A stretch of DNA of 64,000 bases from Myrica gale (Eukaryota; Streptophyta; Magnoliopsida; Fagales; Myricaceae). A model generated the notes under the pieces. That model was not told the DNA's origin and made no database searches. It saw only the letters and a list, made by a program, of their open reading frames with translations. The translations under genes and the position numbers were made by a program. Location of the stretch: NCBI GenBank assembly GCA_963930655.1, contig OZ005616.1, positions 11,994,001 to 12,058,000 of the forward strand, in the 5' to 3' direction. Of the stretch, positions 47,653 to 58,960 are shown in pieces; position 1 is the first letter of the stretch, and each line of letters opens with the position of its first letter.

Positions 47653-48942
47653 CTACGAGTCTCGTTGCGCAAATTGTGCCTTAAGTAGTTGAAACTGCTT
47701 TTGAATTTTCTTATGTGCCTCTTGCATTTGTACCTGTTGATTTTTTAGGTTATCATACTCACTCTGCCTTGACTTCAACTCTTCTATTGTAGTTTTAGCT
47801 GCCTTTAACTCACGGACAAGCTCCAGATCCCTTTGTATAAACATTGTAGAGGATGAGGCATCAATAGGCTTCACAGAACCCAAACCTCTTACATAGCTGG
47901 ATCTTGTCCCAAGGACTTGAGTAAAAATGTCAACGTCTTTTGGTGCTCTTGATTTTGTAGTTGATTGAGATTGGATATCCACCATCTTCTTCTACAATCA
48001 TAAAACGGTAGTTATGGATCCTATAACATAATAGACTAATCTTTCAAAAAAATATGAAAAATTTTACTTACATAATATTCTCTAGCAACATCAGACACCC
48101 ACCCTTCACCATTTTTTTATGATGCGTCTTACTATATATATCTGCAGTCGTTGATGTTCCAATCTCGGGGTCTTGCTGCACAAATCATAGGTCAAAAGAA
48201 AGAAAATTTAGTTCATCTATGTAATTAAAAAGTTAAAATAATTATGTAATATACTTACCAATTTCTTTCTATGCCAAACAAAGGGTCTTGAACCACCAGT
48301 GTGATGTACTTTCAATTTCGCTCTATTTGTGGTGTTAATTCGACAACGCTCCTGCAAATTCAATAACATCTATTATCTGTTTATCATTAAGAAAATATCG
48401 TGTTTTTCATGAAACAATTACCTGATAAGAAGGTTGGGAGAATAGTTCACAGCAGGCAATCCAGTTTTCTACATACGTATCTGTTGGTCGATGTTCTAGT
48501 GCTTCATCCTTACTCCCGAACTTCTTAAAATGTTTGTATAGTTTTGCCTTGTGATTTTTGAAAGTCGCATTCATTATAGAATTCACAGTTTCTCTATCTT
48601 CCTATCGATCATAATTGTGCTCGAAGTCATCCTATAAAAAGAACGCAAAAAAAATAGTAACATATGTGAAGGCGAGTTAATTAATCAATATAGTTACATA
48701 CCAATACATGCTCCTTGATATATTCTTTTATAGAATTTGAAACCTTTGCCCATGTCGGCATACCAAATGGAGCATGCATTCGAACTAGAGTTCCAATTAA
48801 TTTTGCAAGACGACTAGATTCATCACCATCTGTGCCTCGGTGCCCATTGGGGATACTGACTGGCATCTTACCGTTTCCTCACACTTTGGCAAAAGTCACT
48901 CATCTTGACTTCCCACGCCCTCGTTTAGTTGGTGTAGTTGCT
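47653..48942 (-). pseudogene. TnpA / Transposase_24-like gene of the CACTA element, exon structure still readable
   Basis: On the minus strand five exon blocks join at GT/AG borders. They are about 48942-48704 (SIPNGHRGTDGDESSRLAKL, TWAKVSNSIKEYIKEHVL), about 48629-48421 (VNSIMNATFKNHKAKLYKHF), about 48354-48258 (ERCRINTTNRAKLKVHHTGG), about 48177-48070 (QDPEIGTSTTADIYSK ... EGWVSDVARENY) and about 48000-47653 (MVDIQSQSTTKS to QRDS-stop). The last has a coiled-coil (ELKAAKTTIEELKSRQSEYD). These blocks are the plant Transposase_24 (PF03004) pattern. There are stops in the first exon, one in the second, and a frameshift in the fourth. Confidence 0.85.
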
Positions 48943-49359
48943 ACAAATATAATACAAGTGAGTGAGAAGATTAAACCTGAAAATGAATGCATAGTGGAAT
49001 ACAATATAACCGAAAGTAGTATAAATCATATAAATCATCATGAACATTCAAGGCATTGTCATCACGCAAGTTGATAATCTATAAACATGAAAGGAAAACA
49101 TATTAATCGTACGTGACCCACAAATCGTACGAAATAATAAATATAAACGGAATAAACGTATTGTTAGTTAAGAATTCATACACATTTCTAAACCACTCTG
49201 GAAACTCTTCCTCATGCTGACTCTCAACATTCTGAACTTTGTCGCTTTAGAATGTCAGTATGCTCACTATAGCAGTGTCATTAATTAATAAAAATGTACG
49301 TAAAGAAATATTTATGACTAAACAAGTCAATATGAAATATAATTAAGAACTTACTTTAG

Positions 49360-51893
49360 GTATGTATCAATCTCCGAGCAATTGTTTAACACGTAACATC
49401 TAGATTTTTTGAACTATGCTCCCGATAAATCATACCCTACTTCAGCTCCTAATGGCCTGACATCTTGTGAAAAAATACTGAACTTATCATGTATCAGATG
49501 CTCATGAACTCCAACAATATTTTCTGTCTCCTCTGTTAAAACGTGTCTCAACACCACCAAGATACATAGAACAGAACGTCAGACACTTATAATCCACATA
49601 TGCCTTGGCAATTGAACCCTCTGCGCGTGCCTTATTGCGTGCAAAACATTTAAGACTCCCTAGAAATCTCTCCATCGGATACATTCATCGACATTGTACT
49701 GGACCAGCGAGAATAGCTTCACGAGGAAGGTGGACAGCTAAGTGAACCATGACATCAACGAATGATGGTGAAAATATTCTCTCCAACTTACACAGGATCA
49801 AGCCAATATCTTTATAATGCCTCAAAACATCCATATTCAATGTACGTGAACATAAATCCTTAAAATACAGGCACGACTCTATTATTAAATCTCGAACATC
49901 TTTGGTCAAATAACCACGAATAGCAACCGGAAGCAGACGTTGTAGAAATACGTGACAATCATGGCTTTTAATGCCGTTAATTTTACCTTCCTTCTCTTTT
50001 ACACAATGAGAGATATTAGAAGCATACCCATCTGGAAACTTTACATTTCTCACCCAATTACAAAATTCAACCCTATCTTTCTTTGTTAGAGTATAACACG
50101 CATGCGGCATAACATATGACTGACCACAAGGTTGTAGTTGTAAATCTCTCTTCACCTTCATAATAGCTAAATCTTTCCGAGAATTCACTGTATCTTTCAT
50201 ATTACCTTCGATATTCAACAATGTTCCGATAATATTCTCACATATATTTTTCTCAATGTGCATAACATCTAAATTGTGTCGCACTTTCAAAGATGACCAG
50301 TATGGTAACTCAAAAAAGATACTTTTCTTTGTCCAATTCAAGTCCTCCTTAGTACATTTTCTCTTCTTCAAAGCTTTACCAAACTGTATTGGCCCTACCA
50401 TCGCCAATTGTATTAATATATCCTCACCTGACAATTCACATGGTGCTGGCCCATACTCTTCTTCACCATCAAACATTGCTCGATTCTTCCTCCAATTGGG
50501 ATCCATTGGTAAATAACGATGATATCCCATGTAGCACATCTTTCTACCGTGTCGAAGATATTTAGAACAAGTAGATTGGTTACACTCTGAACATGCCATT
50601 TTTCCCTTTGTTCTTCACACAGATAAATTACCGTAAGCCGGAAAATCATTGATAGTCCACATCACTGCCGCATGCATTTGAAAATAACTAGACGTTGACT
50701 CATCAAATGTACGAACACTTTCGTCCCATAATATTTTCAACTCTTCCACCAAAGGTCGTAAGTAAACATCAATATCGTTTCCTAGAGATCATAAGAAAAA
50801 ATGGATCCTTCATGCACTTCCAAGGAGGCAAATTGTATCGCAAAAGTACCACTGGCCACATTATATAACTCGTACTCATATTGCTAAATGGATTAAATCC
50901 ATCGGAGGCTAATCCTAGACGAACATTGCGAGCTTCCCGTCCAAACTATTCATGTTCCTTATCAAACTCTTTCCACATCAATGAATCTGTCAGATGCCTC
51001 AGATTGTCTTCATCTACGATCTGTTTTTCCCCATGTCATCTCGTGTCCTCAGCCGTTTTCTTGGAAATAAATAGTTTCTACAATCTTGGTATTAATGGGA
51101 AATGACACAAAACTTTCTTAGGAACTTTCTTCCGTTTTGTCGAACTATTAACCCACCTAGATTCACCACATACAGGGCACACTTCTAACCTTTCTATTTC
51201 CTTCCAAAACAAAATACAATCATTCACACATGCGTGTATGGGTATATAATCCAGACCTAAACCCCGATTTAATGTTCTTGCCTCCTTATAAGATTTAGGT
51301 GGGTCTCGCCTTCTCGAAGAGCTTCTCTAATCAATTCTAAGACTATATTAAACGTTGCAATACTCATATTTTGCAGGGTCTTTATGTACATCAATCGTAC
51401 TGTGAGTGTTAACTTTGAAAATCGCTCACAACCCAGATAAAGAGGACGTCGTGCATCTTCTAATAGCCGATCAAAGTCTTTCGTTGCATATTCTCTCTTT
51501 AATTGGTTCATCATTATTATATCCATGTATGGTACCGGTGAACATCCCCGCACCGATATCCTCCAACATTTCATCTATTTCAGCGATCGGTTCGTTAGTA
51601 TCATTCATTTCATCATCATTGCAATTATCTACAACATCATCAAGATGACTAAACTCACCATATGGTTCACCGTGTAAGACCCATTTAGTATAAATTTTAT
51701 CAATCCCATTCACAATCAAATGATCCTCAACTTTCCCCACTTCGTGAAAGTATGCGTTCATACATCGGCGACAAGGGCGCCTAATCTAATTCTTGCTATC
51801 CACACATCCACTTTCCATGACCATAAACTGTTTTACCCTTTCTAAATATCTCTTCCCGAATCGATTTGTTTCATTCATCCAACTCTTATCCAT
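49360..51893 (-). pseudogene. TNP2-like transposase (Transpos_assoc, Transposase_21, DUF4218) of the CACTA element
   Basis: Starting at ATG 51893 the minus strand gives MDKSWMNETNRFGKRYLERV, a stop, then RRPCRRCMNAYFH with the transposase-associated zinc-type motif and VGKVEDHLIVNGIDK. The central TNP2 region includes LEVCPVCGESRW, LASDGFNPFSNMSTSYIMWP and ACSECNQSTCSKYLRHGRKM followed by CYMGYHRYLP. The C-terminal DUF4218-type block shows KSHDCHVFLQRLLP, IESCLYFKDLCSRTLNMD and FVDVMVHLAVHLPREAILAGP, then YPMERFLGSLKCFARNKA and CYVLNNCSEIDTYLK at the end. At least five stops and one frameshift interrupt it, although one 304-residue frame (49685-50599) is still open. Confidence 0.93.
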
Positions 51894-52724
51894 CTTTCTA
51901 ACCCTTAAAAAACACAACAAACAACAAAACTTACTAAGACATGCAATATGACTTTCATGTATAATCTTAAACTTTCATGTTTCATGTAATATGATACACA
52001 AACCATGCATCAAGATGTGCAAAATCATTTAACATAACCATTAAACAAACATCAAGTAATAAGTTCCTTAGTAAAATTATTTAACATAATCATTTAACAT
52101 AATCATTAAGCAAAATTATTGGTTCCTTAGTAAAATTGAAATTCATAGCTCTGATTTACTTAATGGAGCTTTTGTAAAACTCAAAATGTGCCATCATATA
52201 ATAATATTTACATTACAATCAATCACTACAAATCCATTCAAAAAACAAAAAACCTAAACCTATATAGCAAAAAAACAAAAAACAAAACAAAATAGCAAAA
52301 AAAAATTACAGAACACACACTATCCTACAAGCTTCCTCAAAACATTTTACATAACAAACACAAAAAAAACAAAAAAAATATTTGCCTGGAGTTACTTGAA
52401 AGCTCTTTCCCCTTACCACCAAATGCAAGCTGAAATGATTATAAACCCCCCAAAAATATTGGATTTTTAACCAATGAACAAGAAATATTCAAAGACTATA
52501 TAAAATGGAAGTGAGTAGCAGCTAACTTACAAAGGTTTTTACTCAAAACAATGCTCTTCAATGGACGAAGGAGAAGGAGAATATCCGACGGGCTTACAGA
52601 CGACGATGAAGCAGAAGAAGAAGCTCGGGCAGCTTCTCCTTGGCCGATGTGACTTCTTGCGTGTTCCAGAAATCCCGTGAACACAAAAAACGAACGTATT
52701 AATTTAAGAGCACTCTCGTTCGAA
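51894..52724. other. CACTA interior upstream of TNP2, no gene recognised
   Basis: AT-rich. A short minus frame at 52496-52684 (Ser-rich) ends near AAACCTTTGTAAGTTAG and could be a leader exon with a donor site, but nothing supports that further. Confidence 0.4.
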
Positions 52725-52987
52725 CGTGTTGTTAGCCCAAGGTTGTTTTATAAACAATCTATTTTGATTTTGATGATAACAAAGTTTTCCAACGAGTTTT
52801 AAACCTTTAGATTCTACATTTGAAAATCTGTTTTAAGAAAATGATATCAAGAGTTTTCCAGTTGTAAGTCGGCCTTAGATATAATCGAACACTCTACATA
52901 AGCTTACTTGTTAAACTTCACATTGTAGATGTTTTTGGGATTGCTTAAAGGTGCCAGGAGAAACACTTTTCAGCCTAAGTGTTGAAA

Positions 52988-53410
52988 GTGTCGACACATG
53001 TCATCATGGCGTCGACACATCGGTCATACACCAGAAGGCATGTTTCAAGCCAAAGTGAAGGTGTCGACACATAGTGGAGAGGTGTCGACACATCGGTCAT
53101 TCAACAGAAAGCAAGCTCCCAGGCCAAGACGAAGGTGTCGACACATAGACCAAAGGTGTCGACACATTGCACTATCAACAGAAAGCAGGTTTCCAGGCCA
53201 AGCTGATGGTGTCGACACATAGGCAAATAGTGTCGACACATTGCACATGCACCCGAAGGCATGTTTTCAAGGCATTTTGAAGGGTCAACACTTTGAAGAG
53301 AAGTGTCGACACATTGGATATAAGTGTCGACACATTGGTCATACACCCGAGAGTGAGTTTTCAGGCAAAACTCCTAAGTGTCGACACATACATGGATGGT
53401 GTCGACACAT
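52988..53410. promoter_or_regulatory. Array of six pairs of GTGTCGACAC palindromes in the LTR
   Basis: Twelve GYGTCGACACAT copies start at 52988/53009, 53061/53082, 53134/53155, 53209/53230, 53303/53323 and 53378/53399. Within-pair spacing is 21, 21, 21, 21, 20 and 21 bp. Pairs repeat every 73-75 bp apart from one 94-bp step. The array lies just upstream of the TATA-like box. Confidence 0.85.
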
Positions 53411-53526
53411 GCTTCGATTTCTCAGATCTGGAGCGACGTCACTCATTCTAAAAGTGTCTCCAACGGCTCTAAATGCCCTCCAACGACTCCAAAACATGAC
53501 AAGAAAGCCCTTGGTGCCCTAGAGAC

Positions 53527-53535
53527 TATAAAAAG
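53527..53535 (+). promoter_or_regulatory. Candidate LTR TATA box
   Basis: TATAAAAAG about 117 bp after the palindrome array, followed by a GAAGAAG-rich leader; conserved in position with 12421. Confidence 0.65.
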
Positions 53536-54326
53536 AAGAAGATTGAAAGAGAAGAAACAACTCTCACACAGCTCTCACGTGAAATACATCCTTGCCCTAA
53601 CTTTTTGAGAGACAAAGTTCAAAGAAGAAGAGAGAAGCTCTTCCATCCAAGAAGGCTTGCATTCAATCTTGCAAATCCAGAAGCTTTCCTTGAAGATCGT
53701 ATTCTTCTAGTTCACCTCAGGTTCTTAAACTTGTAGATTTGGCTTAGAGAGCCGTTTCATTTCTTGAGCTACCCACTTGTATATTTGGCTTAGAGAGCCG
53801 TTTCATTTCTTAAGCTATCCATTTGCATATCTGGCTTAGAGAGCCTTCAACCATTGTACCCACTCTTTGTAAAACTTTCAAGTGTTGAGTGAACACTGTA
53901 TCCTACTTGTGAGAGGTAGAAGAAATCCCTAGGTTTTGGGGTTTGTGAAAAGAGTTGAAGCGTGAGCTCGGAAAACGCTTTGTAACGGTTCCTTAGCACC
54001 CCGGAAGCTAAGGTGTATTCGCTTGGAGAATAGTGGAGGAAGCCCAAGGAAGTCAATAACCTTGGGGGTGGACGTAGGCAAGAGTTGGTCGAACCACCTA
54101 AAAATACTGGTGTCATCTTCTTCACTCTCCTCTTTATTTCCTGCTGATATTGCTTGTTGAACTTTCTTATCTTTTATTTTTAATATCATTGATTGTATAG
54201 ATCTATCCTCTAGTTTACCTAGAAATAGATCTGAACATTTTTGGGTTTGTTTCAAAAGGTTTCAAAAGTTTTTGAAAAACCCAATTCACCCCCCCTCTTG
54301 GGTTGTTTTTGCACTTACAGGTGTTT

Positions 54327-54475
54327 AATTTAAACGGTGCCCAGAGGAGACTGAGCAATCCCGTTCAGACGGACAAGTATATTGACCAATCTCATTCGAA
54401 CAACCAACATTAGTTTGAACACGATTAATTTAAACGGTGCACATAAGAGACTGTACAATACCGTTCTAACGGGGT
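54327..54475. repeat. Two direct copies of a ~100-bp CACTA-internal repeat
   Basis: AATTTAAACGGTGC, then AGACTG and CCGTTC-ACGG words recur at 54327 and 54428, right of the nested LTR. They include TTCGAAC-type motifs like the subterminal regions. Confidence 0.7.
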
Positions 54476-54989
54476 AATTGAGTTCGAACGTTGTGGGTGT
54501 ATAATGGATTTAAATATTAAACTTAAAAAAAATACATCAAATTTAAATATGGAAATTAAAGAATATTAATATAGTGACATTGTTATTTATTCATATGATT
54601 AATGTCTCATTATATATATACATATATCTAATCATATTAATATTTTTTGAGTAAAAATTCGTAATCATTATATATAGTAAATATTAATATATTTATGTTA
54701 ACATTTTTTATAGAGTAATATAGTGGATTTAAATATTGTAATTATAGTATCCGAAAATATATGAAACCAAAATACTAAAACTTCTTAACAGTCATAATAA
54801 CATAAAACTTATTTCAAAACATAATATCCCAAAATGTGTGATACATAAATACTAAAACATATGGTAAAAGTCATAACATACTCAAAACACTAACGGATTA
54901 AACGTCACACAAAATACTAACAAAGTAGATGATCATGCATTGTCTCGCTCCTTCCTTAGTTCACGGATCTCCTCTTCAATATTTTTAAA

Positions 54990-55985
54990 TCACACATCCA
55001 TCCGCATCTTAAACTCATCCAATAGAGTTTTCATCCATGGAGAACGCTCCACCTGGCTCGAAGAGCTCTGACCAACCTCAAAAGTGGACCTTCCTCCTCG
55101 TCGTGTGGGATGGCTTCGAGGAGGTGGTCCTTCGTGCATGGCAACCTCATCTGGATCGACATCATCATTAACATTTGCTCCACCATGATGAAGATGAGTT
55201 GCACTGCAACTGAACGTACTACGAGATAATGGCCCAATCGGAGATCGTATCTTTTCACCAGGCAAAATAGGAACACTAGCAGCTACCACCATGTGCGAGA
55301 TCAATAAGCCATGTGGGAGATAATCTCTTTCGGATGTAGACCATGCATCTCGGAGAATCTGCTGAACAATAAGAGCTGGGAGACCTATAGGAGTCCGACG
55401 CGCAACCATAACGACAAGGAATCCAGGCTTCCAACTAAGGTCGGACTGGTGATGTTTTGGCGCTACATCCCAAACAATAATAATATGAAGCATTCAAAAG
55501 AATGCTGTCAGTTCTCAATGGGATCTCGATGTAGGTGGCACATTCATATTTTCACCCGTTACTTCCATCCACACTTCTTCCGATGTCATGTCAAAAGAAG
55601 GGTCAATGGTCGGGTATGTCGGCACTTGGGGTCTCAATAATCCAATAAATTGAGCAATAATATTAGCAGATAACGTAAAAAAGACGCTCCTCACTTGGAT
55701 AGTTAGCTCCTAGACATTAACATCAACAGTGACAACTTGTGCATAGAAGTCACGCACAAGATCGACATATACATCACCAGTAGATTCGAGAAACTGAGTC
55801 CATCCCCTCTCCTCGAAGTTAGACTGTATACTTTGACCTTCATACTCCAAGTCAATGAAATCCCTCAACCGAAGAACTCGCTCAATAACAACCAGACTTC
55901 TATAAATTAGCGTTTGATGCTGAGCTACAGACAATGACTGTTGAGCCACTTGTGAAGATGATGAAGCACGTCTTCTTGGGGCCAT
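54990..55985 (-). pseudogene. Third CACTA-internal gene: putative plant transposon protein (Transposase_32-like), broken
   Basis: ATG at 55985 starts MAPRRRASSSSQVAQQSLSV. RDFIDLEYEGQSIQSNFEER and GWTQFLESTGDVYVDLVRDFYAQV follow, which resemble the plant 'putative transposon protein' domain that often begins with a Glu/Arg-rich segment and a G-W-x-x-F/L and 'P-VREFYAN'-like motif. The same frame then has three stops (about 55710, 55520 and 55494). It continues to HGLLISHMVVAASVPILPGE and a Pro/Ser/Arg-rich tail to 54990. The reading frame is otherwise unshifted over 332 codons, so decay is recent or mild. The domain identity is from memory of the family. Confidence 0.6.
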
Positions 55986-56820
55986 TTTTCAAGCTGCAAA
56001 ATAATTCAACCTAAAATTAAATCTTATATATTCAAAAAAAAAGTAATTATCTTAATAAAATCATAAGGATATTTCCTATCCTACAATATGATATTGGAAT
56101 AGAAAAAAAATGATCATAGTCCTAATTTACTCTAATGTCTACAATTCAAGTTGGCGAAGTTAGCAAGAATATTAATCTGTGATAAACAAAAAATACACAC
56201 TTTGCACCTCAATAAGTAGTCATAGCATATCCACTTTTTTAACAATTTCTTTTTCATTAAAACACATATACTGCAACAAAAACATGATGAGAGCAATACG
56301 AAGGAAAACATAACGATACATAAGTATTCTTGTGAAAATTCGTTTGTGAAAGTTCGTTAATAAGCATTTGTGAAAATACGTAAGCATTTGTAACCATTTG
56401 GTAATAAGCAAAATGTTTGTAACACTACGAGTGGAAAAAACAAGAACATATAACTGAAAATTATGAGTAAAACATTCGGTAACAAAGGAGAATGTTTGTA
56501 ACACTACGAATGGAAAAAACAAGAATGTATAACTGAAAATGAAGAGTAATACAAAGGAAAACTATGAACGTATAATTAAAAATGGAAAAAACAACACTAC
56601 GAAGAAAAACCGAACAACACAACGTCTTCCCAATATGGAAAAAACTAAAACGTATATGCACACTACGACGAAACGTAAAATGAACGATCCACGTACTTGA
56701 GGAAAAGAATGAAAGGGAACGGAGATAATCCACATACTTGAGGAAGACTGAGCAATCTGATCTCGACTTTTTTTTATCGAAATGTAGCACTAAACGTCGT
56801 GTGGAAGTTTGTTATACCAA
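55986..56820. other. CACTA interior, no gene recognised
   Basis: AT-rich DNA with repeated AATTATGAGTAA- and GGAAAAAACAAGAA-like words near 56400-56600. Its frames look like shadows of these repeats. Confidence 0.45.
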
Positions 56821-57676
56821 GATATGTCGTTCGAACAAAGCTTTTAAAACCAGAACGTTTCGGGTGGTAGACGACGATTGAGGTCACGTTCGAACAAGTA
56901 ACATACATTCGAAAGAACCTTGACAGATGCCACAAATCGAAGTGTTCACAATTAACATGTGGCACAATCCTGCCAACCATGTTCGAACAGGCCGAACTTG
57001 TTCGAACTGGATCAGGCGCCTACCAATTAAACTAATACATTTGTCCACCCACGTTCGAACGGGGTAAGACCATTGGAACGAGTTCAAGCGTTGCAGGCAC
57101 TAAAGAGATGTTGCCTGCAACGCCTCACGCCCCAACAAATAAAAATAAACCATCTGTCCAGCTTCGTTGAAACAGAAACACTCGTTCGAAAGAATTTTAA
57201 GCGTTGCAGTCAACACACTGACGTTGCTTGGAACCCCTAACGGGAATCAATAAATGTTTCGAGCAACACGTTCAAACGGGCATGCACGTTCGAACGTCGG
57301 TGTAGTCGTAGATGTTCCTTTTAAGCGACGATAAATAGATGTCGTCGGGAAAAACATCTGTTCGAACATATGTTATCATTCGAACAGTGTGTTTACTTTG
57401 GCAACGAACAATTTCATCACTAAAAAAGTATAACCAATAACAAAGAAATTATTTGCAACGAAATTTATTTAAGCGTCGCTAAAAGATGTTCGAATGGATA
57501 TTGTCTGTTTGAACATCGTTTCGATCGTTGTTCAAACGGAGCTTTCCGCGACGAATATGTTTCATCGTCGCTGAAAGTTTTCATTTACATTTTCAGCGTC
57601 AACAAGTAACCTTTCAGCGATGAATTTCACTTCGCCATTGAAGAATTCGTCGCTGAAAATCAAATCTCTTGTAGTG
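56821..57676. promoter_or_regulatory. Right subterminal repeat region of the CACTA element
   Basis: Seven exact GTTCGAAC palindromes occur at 56829, 56888, 56981, 57000, 57053, 57288 and 57360, with many one-base variants. The last about 130 bp hold TCGTCGCTGAAA/TTCAGCG words mirroring the left end. Confidence 0.7.
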
Positions 57677-58960
57677 TGATATAGTAATAAAAAAGACAGT
57701 GATATTGCAATTTTGTTGACCTATTTAGAGTTAAGATTATTGTTCCTTTCACTAGTTTTGAATAACCTTAACAACATAAGAATTTAATTTTTTTATGAGA
57801 AAAATATTCGTTGGACTAGAGCAAAATTAATTTCCTAATTTTTTGATAAGGATAGGTACCAGAACGGATGGAAGTTCTAGTACCCACCAGAATGCAAATT
57901 TTAGTTCTAGCTTCATTTCAATGAATATCGAAATGGAATATGAATCCGAAAATTTCGATTCTCATATGTGGGCTTTTTTTGGCCAACTTTATTTTGGGCT
58001 CGAATTTTGGCCAAAATTTTCTAGTATGTGCCCTAGTTATGGCCGGAATATTTGTCCACCCCTATATTTTGTGAGAAGTTGGGTTTAGAAATAGAACTAG
58101 ACTTCGGAAGCCCAAGATAGCCTAAGGCCCATGGTGGGTTGCCCCAATTAAACCCAGATTCATAGAGACCTGTTTTGTTGTACATTGCCTAGTAACAACC
58201 CTTTCTTCGTGTTGAATTGAATTTTATAAATAGAAGTGAACTCTTAGTGCTTGTTTGGAAAGATTGTTTAGACTCACAATCTTGTTTGGTTGTTCATTTT
58301 AGATTCATTTAATTAGTCTTAATTATTATTTAGTTATCAATAAATAAGATAAAATAATTTACAAAAATCAGGGAAAAGGGATTTAATTCACAAAATAACT
58401 TAAAAATTATTTATGAACTATTAAAAAAGGAAAAAAAATTAAAAAGTAAAAAATCCAAATTTTAAAAAAATCCAAGTATTTAGATAAATATTTAAACTCT
58501 CCAGAAAAAAGTTTAAAAAATAAAAAATCATTTTGACAATTTAATAAATTAAAAAAGAAAAAAAATTAATTTTCAAAATATTTGGGCTACCCCAGCGTGG
58601 CTACTTTAACTTTTTTTAAAACTACAATAATTTTTTAATGTTTTTATTGTATAAAATTTCCCCGATTTTTTTTAATTTTTTTCTTTTAAGGAATTTTTTT
58701 GCTGCATCGATATTATATAAATAATTTTTAATTTTTTATATTCATCTTAATACTTTTAAGTTATTTTTTGAGTTTTTATACTTTTAATTTTAATTTTAAT
58801 TTTTTGAAGGTGTCCTAGCATTAATTTGTATTGATATTGTTTGCTCTTTGTTTCGGGAATGAATTGCCTCAAAATGAGGGAAATCTGCAGCCTTTAGAAG
58901 GCATGGTCAAGATTTTGTCCCTGCAATCTAACGATTACTATGCGTCCACCTCATTTAATC
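57677..58960. other. Intergenic, partly AT-rich
   Basis: No gene recognised. The run at about 58240-58820 begins TGCTTGTTTGGAAAGATTG and is AT-rich like the foldback element at 718-2920, but I saw no inverted partner. Confidence 0.4.

Larger units (their letters stand above)
52725..54324 (+). mobile_element. Solo LTR (1590 bp) of the SIRE-like family nested in the CACTA element
   Basis: The LTR runs from TGTTAGCCCAAGG (52730) to GCACTTACA (54319). Flanking 5-mers are CGTGT and GGTGT, a target duplication with one change. The same LTR family occurs at 11741-13558. CACTA-type words (GTTCGAAC at 52718; TTTAAACGGTG after 54324) continue on both sides, showing that it landed inside the transposon. 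No PBS or PPT is adjacent, so it is a solo LTR. Confidence 0.88.
46465..57676 (-). mobile_element. CACTA (En/Spm-type) transposon, 11.2 kb, decayed
   Basis: The left end is CACTACAATAGTTTTCACTT (46465) and the right end GTAGTG preceded by AATCAAATCTCTT, i.e. CACTACAAGAGATTTGATT inverted (57676). The 3-bp flanks are TAA and TGA, one mismatch from a perfect duplication. Subterminal regions repeat TCGCTGAAA/TTCAGCGACGAA and GTTCGAAC words. Inside lie a TNP2-like gene, a TnpA/Transposase_24-like gene and a third transposon-type gene, all on the minus strand and all broken. A 1.6 kb solo LTR is nested at 52730-54319. Confidence 0.92.

Noticed and set aside
53045..53346. Cys-rich repeat protein frames (CVDTF-type repeats)
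   Set aside because: They are translations of the GTGTCGACAC palindrome array in the LTR, not coding sequence.
52988..53410. CRISPR-like array (regular short repeats with spacers)
   Set aside because: Repeats are 12-bp palindromes in pairs with 9-bp and ~40-60-bp gaps, inside a plant LTR; 'spacers' are themselves related. No cas genes.
58240..58820. Second copy of the foldback element at 718-2920
   Set aside because: Shares the TGCTTGTTTGG-like start and AT-richness, but no inverted right arm is present and the match is too weak.
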